8,040 bases of DNA from an uncultured bacterium. Its GTDB lineage: Bacteria > Bacillota > Clostridia > Oscillospirales > Ruminococcaceae. The notes under the pieces are model-generated. The model saw only the letters and a list, made by a program, of their open reading frames with translations, had not been told where the DNA came from and did no database searches. The stretch is taken from the NCBI GenBank assembly GCA_905215965.1, contig CAJMSD010000024.1, positions 1 to 8,040 on the forward strand, given 5' to 3'. Of the stretch, positions 1 through 4,824 are shown piece after piece; position 1 is the stretch's first letter, and each line of letters begins with the position of its first letter. The translations under genes and the position numbers were made by a program.

Positions 1-129
1 AAGTGTAGGGAGCAATCCCAAACCCGTCATACATAAGACGTTAAAAAGTGTATTTTGCCGATTGCCGAGTCTCCGAATGGAGCTGACATGAGGCGGCTTA
101 GCTTGAACATGAAATGAAAGCAAACGAGA

Positions 130-157
130 ATGATATAATTTATATAAATTATATCAT
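130..157 (+). promoter_or_regulatory. Extended -10 promoter inside a 28-bp perfect palindrome (integrase promoter/operator)
   Basis: The left arm ATGATATAATT (130-140) and right arm AATTATATCAT (147-157) are exact reverse complements around a self-complementary TATATA. The left arm holds an extended -10 box, TGATATAAT (131-139). No good -35 is present: TTGAAC at 103-108 is 25 nt away. The start point would fall near 146, at the centre of the palindrome, so a dimeric protein bound here should block transcription (inference). The first 18 bases recur with one mismatch at the parA promoter (4754-4771). A second small palindrome, AACATATATGTT, lies at 175-186 in the leader. Confidence 0.7.
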
Positions 158-206
158 TTATTTATCGTATATACAACATATATGTTATGCACGAAAGGGA
201 GTCGGA

Positions 207-1229
207 ATGGGACGCAGAAATAAAGCGTACTTCAAAGATCTGCACCAGCAAGCCTATGATCGGCTTACTGGGATGCAGGCTTTTGGCGAAAGTAAAAAAG
301 AAGCTGTAGCCAATGGAACAGAGAAAGATAAAATATTTGCGTTCAACACCTATAAGAGCTACTGGAAACATACGAAATACTTTATCAAGTACATCAAAGA
401 GAATCATCCGGAATGCACTACGCTGAAAAGCTCGAAGAAGTATGCCAATGAGTGGCTTCAAACCAGAGTAGATCAGGGACTTTCTGCATGGACGGTGCAG
501 CTCGAAGCGAAAGCGCTGGGAAAGCTGTATGGGATATCTCCGGAAGATGAAGATTACTTTAAGCCTCCCAAGCGAAACCGTGAGGAGATCAAACGGAGTC
601 GCGGGGACCGGGTGCGAGACAAGCACTTCTCTAAGACGAATAACGATGAATTGATAAAATTTTGCAGAGGGACCGGCCTGCGGCGAAAAGAGCTGCAGGA
701 GCTGCGGGGGAAGGATCTGGTTCCCAGGACGCAAATTGAGGCGGAGATCTCCGAGCTGCAGAAGATCCCAGAGGAGCAGCGAGCACCGAGTGTCACAAAA
801 CGCCTTGAAATGCTCCAGGACGCACGTTTGTTTCCGGAGGAGTGGTTTGTCCATGTCCGCAACGGAAAGGGCGGACGAGAGCGCTTAAGCCCGATTATAG
901 GCAAAAATGCGGGGCAGATCATTGAGCGAATGACGGATACGCCGTCAGAGGAAAAGGTGTGGCAGCACATTCATAATTGTGCCGACATCCACGGGTATCG
1001 TGCGGAGTATGCCACGGCGATCTACAAGGCTCATGCCAGGGCGATAGAGGATATTCCTTATGACCGGGTAAACCGTGGCACCGGGCGGCGCTATCAAAGC
1101 GAGGTTTATACTTGCCGAAAAGATGAAGCGGGGAAGAAGCTGGACAAGGCTGCCATGCTGATATGCAGCAAGGCGCTGGGTCATAACCGAATCAGCGTCG
1201 TAGCGGATAACTATATTCGGGGTCTGTAA
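207..1229 (+). CDS. Tyrosine recombinase / site-specific integrase
   Basis: A 340-residue tyrosine recombinase that would cut and rejoin DNA at an att or resolution site. The full catalytic set is visible: R159 in TGLRRKEL, K221 in NGKGGRER, H262 and R265 in HGYRAEYA, H326 in LGHNR and the nucleophile Y336 near the C terminus. Residues about 40-115 resemble an N-terminal core-binding (SAM-like) domain. ATG 207 is chosen because AAAGGGAG (194-201) sits 5 nt upstream; the longer frame from 114 begins before the promoter's expected start point. Two segments are longer than in XerC/D-type enzymes: about 40 charged residues between the Arg and Lys motifs (170-210) and about 60 residues between HxxR and LGH. 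The next gene's ribosome site overlaps this stop codon. It may be an ICE/prophage-type integrase or a plasmid resolvase; no att core can be assigned. Confidence 0.9.
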   Translation: MGRRNKAYFKDLHQQAYDRLTGMQAFGESKKEAVANGTEKDKIFAFNTYKSYWKHTKYFIKYIKENHPECTTLKSSKKYANEWLQTRVDQGLSAWTVQLEAKALGKLYGISPEDEDYFKPPKRNREEIKRSRGDRVRDKHFSKTNNDELIKFCRGTGLRRKELQELRGKDLVPRTQIEAEISELQKIPEEQRAPSVTKRLEMLQDARLFPEEWFVHVRNGKGGRERLSPIIGKNAGQIIERMTDTPSEEKVWQHIHNCADIHGYRAEYATAIYKAHARAIEDIPYDRVNRGTGRRYQSEVYTCRKDEAGKKLDKAAMLICSKALGHNRISVVADNYIRGL

Positions 1230-1243
1230 GGAGGTGCGCCGCC

Positions 1244-2011
1244 ATGAGCGAATTTGTAAAGAAAACGATAGTGGGTTATAAAGATGTTCCTGGCGGCAGC
1301 TTGGATCCAGATTGTACCCATGTGATTTTGACGCTGAACGAGTATAAAAAGATTGTCCGGGAGAGAGACGAGGCAATCCGAACGGTCGGCATTGAACGTC
1401 AGAACGCTGATCGTCAAGTAAATGAAGCAAATAACAATGCTGCATACCAGATTCGGCAAGTGAGAGATCAGGCGGACGGGGAGATTGTAGAAATGCAGGG
1501 AGCATTGGCGCAGGCCAAGAAGGAAGCGACATATCAACGGCACCTAAATGAAAACCTGCTGCGGATCTCTCGGGAAAGAGCGAATGCAGATCGTGGATTG
1601 AAACCCAAAAAAGAGCATACCGGGTATGTTGTGATGAACACGCAGGAAAAGAAATTGCAGAGAAAAGATCATCGTGGATATTACACGATCACATTATGGG
1701 AAACGGTGCTGCAGAGCCCTTATTCTGTAGATTTTACTGAAGAACAAGCTCGGCATCAGATTTGTGAAGATCTAATGCAGAGTGAAAATGGCACGGCGTG
1801 GGCGTTAAACAGAATTGGGATTCGAGAGAAGCCAGATCCAAGAGAGGACCCCGCTGAATATAGCAAAATAATGAAGAATGAAAATGTCATGGTGAGCTAT
1901 CAGTTACGAGCAAATTACCAGGCAAGGAGAGGGGAGAAGACAGGCTTTTGGGACATCATATTGGTGCATCAGAAGCCAATACTGCAGGTTCCGAAGGATA
2001 TGAGGCCATAA
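1244..2011 (+). CDS. Conserved-looking coiled-coil protein of unknown function, coupled to the integrase
   Basis: A 255-residue soluble protein with no signal peptide or membrane segment. Residues about 32-115 are rich in E, K, R, Q and A with heptad-like spacing and look like a long coiled coil. Residues about 125-255 look like a separate globular domain with several aromatics (GYVV, GYYTITLWET, SPYSVDF, GFWDIILVHQKP). AAGGAGGTG (1228-1236) lies 7 nt before the ATG and overlaps the integrase stop, so the two genes are probably co-translated. That coupling suggests an integrase accessory role such as a DNA-binding or directionality partner, but no DNA-binding motif is evident. From memory, similar proteins occur unnamed in Clostridia mobile elements; I cannot name a family. 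An abundant structural or scaffold role is equally open. Confidence 0.75.
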   Translation: MSEFVKKTIVGYKDVPGGSLDPDCTHVILTLNEYKKIVRERDEAIRTVGIERQNADRQVNEANNNAAYQIRQVRDQADGEIVEMQGALAQAKKEATYQRHLNENLLRISRERANADRGLKPKKEHTGYVVMNTQEKKLQRKDHRGYYTITLWETVLQSPYSVDFTEEQARHQICEDLMQSENGTAWALNRIGIREKPDPREDPAEYSKIMKNENVMVSYQLRANYQARRGEKTGFWDIILVHQKPILQVPKDMRP

Positions 2012-2040
2012 GACACTGACCTTGCTTTAGATTTGATAAA

Positions 2041-2085
2041 ATAGCCTGTCCGAATGGCCTTGCAATCGGCTATCAGACAGGCTAT
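2041..2085. repeat. 10-bp inverted repeat with nested inner stem
   Basis: ATAGCCTGTC (2041-2050) and GACAGGCTAT (2076-2085) are perfect reverse complements. Inside, ATGGCC (2054-2059) can pair with GGCTAT (2068-2073) with one G-T pair around an 8-nt loop. It begins 29 nt after the coiled-coil gene stop. No T-run follows on the plus strand; on the minus strand the stem is followed by TTTTATC. It may be a weak terminator for the integrase operon, or an operator for the promoter it overlaps. Confidence 0.6.
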
Positions 2086-2088
2086 AAT
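2060..2088 (+). promoter_or_regulatory. Predicted sigma-A promoter for the rep leader
   Basis: TTGCAA (2060-2065), a 17-base spacer, then a consensus TATAAT (2083-2088). The -35 matches TTGACA at 4 of 6 positions. The whole promoter lies within or against the inverted repeat at 2041-2085, whose right arm touches the -10, so binding of a protein to the repeat, or cruciform formation, would affect it. A transcript from about 2095 would carry a leader of about 330 nt before the rep gene. Confidence 0.5.
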
Positions 2089-2094
2089 TACAAG

Positions 2095-2423
2095 TAAAAA
2101 TAGGGAAATAACTCATTGATAATATATGCCCCCCTTTAAGGGGGTTGCAAGGGAGCCATTACGTGTTTTTTCTCTTAGAAAATGGAGAAAGTCGGTGGGG
2201 AATTGGGGGTGTGCGGAAGGGTGTGGGAATGTGGTAAACCCAACGGGTTTTCCATCATTTCCATACCCTGGAGCGAGGGGGAAAAGGGGAGGTGACTTTC
2301 TCTTTAAGCCCCCGTAGGGGGCGCTCTTTGGCTCCCCTTTTCCCCCTTCCCGCCCGCAGGCGGTTTCCGCGTAGCGGACTTTTCTTTTTGCTTCTTTTTC
2401 TTTTCTGGACTGGAGGTGTTTTT
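2095..2423 (+). other. Gene-free rep leader with stacked GC-rich hairpins; possible replication origin or attenuator
   Basis: About 330 bases without a convincing gene. In order: CCCCC-TTTAA-GGGGG (2130-2144), self-complementary except for its central base; a G-rich stretch with four G-runs (2197-2227); AAACCC-AAC-GGGTTT (2236-2250); a 16-bp inverted repeat (2276-2291 with 2332-2347) enclosing GCCCCC-GTA-GGGGGC (2308-2322); CCGCC-CGCA-GGCGG (2350-2363); TCCGC-GTA-GCGGA (2366-2378); then a tract of C and T with a single G (2379-2405). The last hairpin plus the T-rich tract could end transcription weakly. Position before the replication gene suggests origin structure or copy-number control through RNA folding (inference). 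Confidence 0.55.
2276..2347. repeat. 16-bp perfect inverted repeat around a second hairpin
   Basis: AGGGGGAAAAGGGGAG (2276-2291) is the exact reverse complement of CTCCCCTTTTCCCCCT (2332-2347). The 40-base loop contains its own 6-bp stem, GCCCCC-GTA-GGGGGC (2308-2322), so the unit can fold as a stacked stem-loop or cruciform. The left arm runs into a near-perfect anti-16S match, GGAGGTGA (2288-2295), with no start codon at a usable distance. Confidence 0.75.
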
Positions 2424-3848
2424 GTGACGATAGATCAGCAGACCGCTCTGGAGCGGCAGCGGGCGCTTTATAGGGAAAAGAACGACCATCTTCGGCAGTA
2501 TTTGGAGCCGGTGGAGCCGTTTGAGTTTTATAGAGAGATATTTCCTGAAGGTTCGTTCGAGAGGAAGGGCCACTATGAAGATGCTAAAGGAAATGCTATT
2601 GCGCTGACCGTCCCAAGAAAGCAGGATAGTCGTGAAAATGGGGTCGCGCTGGAGATCGAAGGTGACGGTAGGGCCAGAAGACATCTGATTACGGACGAGT
2701 TGGAAGAATTGGGAGATATCCAGGATACAGATTTTACAATCATGTCTCCTATCTCATACTTCGGTAGGCAGCGTAGCGGGAGAAATGCCAGATATCTCTA
2801 TGCCATCGTTTTTGATTTGGACGGTGTAGGTATGCCGCAGCTCCGGGATACGCTGCATCAGATGGACAAGGATATCATTCCCAAAGCGACTTTTATTGTA
2901 AACAGCGGAACAGGACTCCATCTCTTTTATGTGCTGACAGAGCCGGTTCCCATGTATCCGCAGAATCAGAAAATTTTGAAGGAACTGAAATATGCCCTCA
3001 CCCGGCAGATATGGAACAGGTTTACTTCGTCCATCCGTGAGCCGCAGATGCAGGGCATTTTACAGGGATTCCGTGTTGTTGGGTCTGGCTCAAAGCTGGG
3101 GCGAGATTATCCTGTGGTAGCTTATCGATTCGGGGATGCTGTAGATCTGGAGAAGCTGCTGGATTATATTCCTGACAGCAATGGAGAGCAGCAGCGAATA
3201 CAGGCGCTTATGAAAAAGAGCCGGCTGTCATTGGCTGAGGCTAAGGAAAAGTATCCGGATTGGTATGAGCGTCGTATCGTAAAAAAAGAGCGCCGGGGGC
3301 GCTGGACGGTAAAGAGAGATCTTTATGACTGGTGGCTGCATCGGATTGCCGATGAGATTCGTGTGGGACATCGTTTTTACGGGATTATGACGTTGGCCAT
3401 ATACGCAAAAAAGTGTGGCATAGATGAAGATGAGCTAAGAGAGGACGCATTTGGACTGCTCGAGCGATATGATGATATGAGTGTGGAGGACATCAACCGT
3501 TTTACGAGGGACGATATTGTGTGTGCTTTAGAAATGTTTAATGAGGACTATGTAACCTTTCCGAGGGACGATATTGCTAAGCTCTCCGGCATGACTATGC
3601 CGGTCAATAAGAGAAATTGGCGCAAAAGAAGCGATCATGTTCGTGTTATGAATACTATGAAATCTTTGAAAAAACAATTAGGAGAAGCTGTAAACGAAGG
3701 AAGACCAAAAGGTAGCGGTACAGCGAAAAAAAAGGTGTGTGAGTGGCGGCAGCAGCACCCGGACGGGCGCAAAGCAGATTGCCATAGGGATACTGGACTT
3801 GATCCCAAGACAATCCGAAAGTGGTGGGATGATATTTCTGCCATGTGA
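2424..3848 (+). CDS. Replication protein with AEP primase-like domain and C-terminal helix-turn-helix
   Basis: A 474-residue protein read as the plasmid Rep. The central part resembles the archaeo-eukaryotic primase (prim-pol) fold: hydrophobic strand plus FDLD (130-133) as the metal-binding DxD motif, SGTGLHLFYV (161-170) as the GxH motif, then GFRVVGSGSKLG (215-226) at the place of the R-x-x-G-(T/S)-x-N-K segment, followed by YPVVAYRFGD. Residues about 313-345 (GHRFYGIMTLAIYAKKCGI) look like a helical PriCT-type segment. The C terminus has a basic linker with GRPK (426-429) and a helix-turn-helix-like end (KADCHRDTGLDPKTIRKWW). GTG 2424 is chosen because GGAGGTG (2412-2418) lies 5 nt upstream; the longer frame from 2292 would translate the hairpin leader. 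It probably primes or initiates replication, with the HTH binding the origin. A primase without initiator activity is the alternative. Confidence 0.75.
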   Translation: MTIDQQTALERQRALYREKNDHLRQYLEPVEPFEFYREIFPEGSFERKGHYEDAKGNAIALTVPRKQDSRENGVALEIEGDGRARRHLITDELEELGDIQDTDFTIMSPISYFGRQRSGRNARYLYAIVFDLDGVGMPQLRDTLHQMDKDIIPKATFIVNSGTGLHLFYVLTEPVPMYPQNQKILKELKYALTRQIWNRFTSSIREPQMQGILQGFRVVGSGSKLGRDYPVVAYRFGDAVDLEKLLDYIPDSNGEQQRIQALMKKSRLSLAEAKEKYPDWYERRIVKKERRGRWTVKRDLYDWWLHRIADEIRVGHRFYGIMTLAIYAKKCGIDEDELREDAFGLLERYDDMSVEDINRFTRDDIVCALEMFNEDYVTFPRDDIAKLSGMTMPVNKRNWRKRSDHVRVMNTMKSLKKQLGEAVNEGRPKGSGTAKKKVCEWRQQHPDGRKADCHRDTGLDPKTIRKWWDDISAM

Positions 3849-3859
3849 GATAGAAAAAC

Positions 3860-3888
3860 TTGAAATGAATTGATAGATATGGTACAAT
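3860..3888 (+). promoter_or_regulatory. Promoter of the toxin-antitoxin operon
   Basis: TTGAAA (3860-3865), 17-base spacer, TACAAT (3883-3888) with an upstream TG that makes an extended -10 (TGGTACAAT, 3880-3888). It begins 11 nt after the rep stop codon. No terminator separates them, so read-through from rep is also possible. Confidence 0.75.
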
Positions 3889-3914
3889 AAAAGGGACAAG
3901 AAATGGTACATAAT
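3879..3914. promoter_or_regulatory. Three 12-bp-phased repeats, candidate antitoxin operator
   Basis: ATGGTACA occurs at 3879-3886 and 3903-3910, with a degenerate copy AAGGGACA (6 of 8) exactly midway at 3891-3898. All three are 12 bases apart, each followed by an A/T/G tetramer. The first overlaps the -10, the last the early transcript. Known YefM operators carry TGTACA cores about 12 bp apart; here the core is GGTACA. This fits negative autoregulation by antitoxin and toxin (inference). Confidence 0.55.
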
Positions 3915-3934
3915 ATAGACTGGAGGTGCCTTTT

Positions 3935-4204
3935 ATGATTGCTATTAACTTTACGACTGCCCGTGGTCGCCTGAAGGATTTCTGTGATAGGGTGACGGAC
4001 AGAGGAGAGACGGTAATTGTAACCAGGAAAGCAGAAAAAAATGTGGTTATCATCAGCGAGGAACGCTTTAACGAACTGGAGAAGGCAGAGCGGAACGCTG
4101 CCTATCTTGGGAAATTAGAGAGAGGTCTGGAGCAGGTTCGCGCTGGCCTTGGGATTGTGAAATCCATGGAGGAGTTGGAGGCGATGGCGGGCGATGGCAC
4201 ATAA
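3935..4204 (+). CDS. yefM: Antitoxin of the Phd/YefM family
   Basis: An 89-residue antitoxin expected to bind and neutralise the toxin encoded next to it and to repress the operon. The N-terminal part follows the YefM/Phd pattern: INFTTARGRLKDFCDRV, then ETVIVTRKAEKNVVIISEERFNEL (about 25-48), the usual beta-beta-helix DNA-binding fold. The C-terminal helix (about 52-85), with spaced charged and hydrophobic residues, is the likely toxin-binding tail. ATG 3935 is preferred, with GGAGGTG (3922-3928) 6 nt upstream; a GTG at 3926 lies inside that ribosome site. The 3' end overlaps the toxin start by 11 nt, the normal antitoxin-first arrangement. The symbol follows family resemblance only. Confidence 0.85.
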   Translation: MIAINFTTARGRLKDFCDRVTDRGETVIVTRKAEKNVVIISEERFNELEKAERNAAYLGKLERGLEQVRAGLGIVKSMEELEAMAGDGT

Positions 4205-4457
4205 TATTACCTTTTCGCCTGACGCTTGGGCTGATTACCTGTACTGGCAATCAGAGGATAAGAAAACGCTGAAGCGGATCAATAAGCTGCTCCAGGAGCT
4301 GCAGCGTGACGGGGCAGTACAAGGCATAGGAAAAGCGGAATTGCTGCGGAAAATCAAAGGCATGAGTAAACGTATTGATGATACGAACCGGCTTGTTTAT
4401 ACCGTTGAAAATGACAGTATTATTGTTTTATCCTGCCGGGGGCATTATGAAGACTGA
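4194..4457 (+). CDS. yoeB: YoeB-like mRNA interferase toxin
   Basis: An 87-residue RelE-superfamily toxin of the YoeB type, which cuts mRNA in the ribosome A site. It lines up with E. coli YoeB (84 aa) through most of its length: FSPDAWADYLYWQSEDKKTLKRINKLL, GKAELL, NRLVYTVENDSIIVLSCRGHYED. Residues matching the catalytic set are E49 (YoeB E46), R66 (R65), H84 and Y85 (H83, Y84); YoeB K49 is replaced by R52. So it looks active, not decayed. The ribosome site is weak: GGAGG (4177-4181) is 12 nt away and lies within the antitoxin gene. Translation probably depends on coupling to the antitoxin, which would keep toxin in deficit (inference). Confidence 0.9.
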   Translation: MAHNITFSPDAWADYLYWQSEDKKTLKRINKLLQELQRDGAVQGIGKAELLRKIKGMSKRIDDTNRLVYTVENDSIIVLSCRGHYED

Positions 4458-4471
4458 TTGGAGGATAGACG

Positions 4472-4699
4472 ATGTCTCGAAAAGTCTTGCAGATTGGCTA
4501 CGAATTGGAGCGTGACCGCCTGACCTGGGATGATAGGGACATTCACTGCGGTTATGGTATGGAGGTAATGCTTCCAGATCAGTTCGATTGCGGCACGTGG
4601 CGGGCAGTCTCCTTTGAATACAATGATGATGGATGGTATATGCCTGGGTGCCCTGGTGTGTCTCCGGTTGGCTTGTGGGCAAGGGAGCGGAACGAGTAA
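4472..4699 (+). CDS. Small DUF5348-like protein, third gene of the toxin-antitoxin operon
   Basis: A 75-residue acidic protein starting 14 nt after the toxin stop, with GGAGG (4460-4464) 7 nt before the ATG. It has an IHCGYGMEVML stretch (24-34), GTWRAVSFEY (41-50) and DGWYMPG (53-59). This HCG...W...WY layout matches my memory of DUF5348, a family of unknown function common on Firmicutes plasmids and elements; the match is by eye. Four aromatic/cysteine positions (H25, C26, W43, W55) may be structural. It ends directly on the operon terminator, so it is co-transcribed with yefM-yoeB. It may be an accessory of the toxin-antitoxin pair or simply a passenger. Confidence 0.6.
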   Translation: MSRKVLQIGYELERDRLTWDDRDIHCGYGMEVMLPDQFDCGTWRAVSFEYNDDGWYMPGCPGVSPVGLWARERNE

Positions 4700-4733
4700 A
4701 AAAGCGGCGATGTAATAACATCGCCGCTTTTTT
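4698..4733. terminator. Strong rho-independent terminator after the toxin-antitoxin operon
   Basis: The stem GCGGCGATGT (4704-4713) pairs with ACATCGCCGC (4718-4727) around an AATA loop. It is flanked by six A on the left and six T on the right, so the pairing is 16 bp long and works on either strand. It starts inside the stop codon of the preceding gene and insulates the toxin-antitoxin operon from the par promoter 3 nt downstream. Confidence 0.95.
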
Positions 4734-4735
4734 AC

Positions 4736-4763
4736 TTGAAATAACATGAATATATGATATAAT
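4736..4763 (+). promoter_or_regulatory. Promoter of the par operon
   Basis: TTGAAA (4736-4741), 16-base spacer, consensus TATAAT (4758-4763) as part of an extended -10, TGATATAAT (4755-4763). Bases 4754-4771 match 17 of 18 with the integrase promoter palindrome (130-147), the one difference being G4765 for T141. Confidence 0.75.
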
Positions 4764-4808
4764 TGATATAAGGTAAATAACTAAAATAAGATATATAAAT
4801 TAAATAAC
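4738..4808. repeat. AT-rich short direct repeats upstream of parA; candidate centromere/operator
   Basis: About 75 very AT-rich bases with two interleaved repeat families: (T/G)AAATAAC at 4738-4745, 4774-4781 and 4801-4808, and GATATA at 4756-4761, 4765-4770 and 4790-4795. TATATAAATTA (4792-4802) also recurs in the integrase palindrome (141-151). In type Ib partition systems the RHH protein binds short repeats just upstream of parA that act both as centromere and as operator. That role is inferred here from position and repeat form. Confidence 0.45.
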
Positions 4809-4824
4809 AAAAGGAGAGAAAACC

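Noticed and set aside
1..91. Frame open from the left edge to TGA at 89-91, possible tail of an upstream gene
   Set aside because: Only 29 codons, no recognisable sequence, and no way to test it without the upstream bases.
114..206. Longer integrase start at ATG 114
   Set aside because: It precedes the predicted transcription start near 146, reads through the palindrome and has no ribosome site; ATG 207 has a good one.
945..1543. Minus-strand frames over the integrase and coiled-coil genes, such as 945-1532
   Set aside because: Low-complexity antisense reading of well-supported plus-strand genes, no ribosome site or motif.
2197..2227. Possible G-quadruplex of four G-runs
   Set aside because: Third loop arrangement includes a 9-base loop; not strong enough to list alone, mentioned only as part of the leader.
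2126..2317. 63-codon plus-strand frame in the rep leader
   Set aside because: No ribosome site before its ATG; its sequence simply reads through hairpins and G-runs.
2292..2423. Rep start at 2292, adding 44 residues
   Set aside because: The added part translates the hairpins and polypyrimidine tract into Pro/Arg/Phe-rich sequence; GTG 2424 has a well-placed ribosome site.
3655..4053. Minus-strand frames across the rep end and the toxin-antitoxin promoter
   Set aside because: They cross a clear promoter and antitoxin start; hydrophobic antisense shadow.
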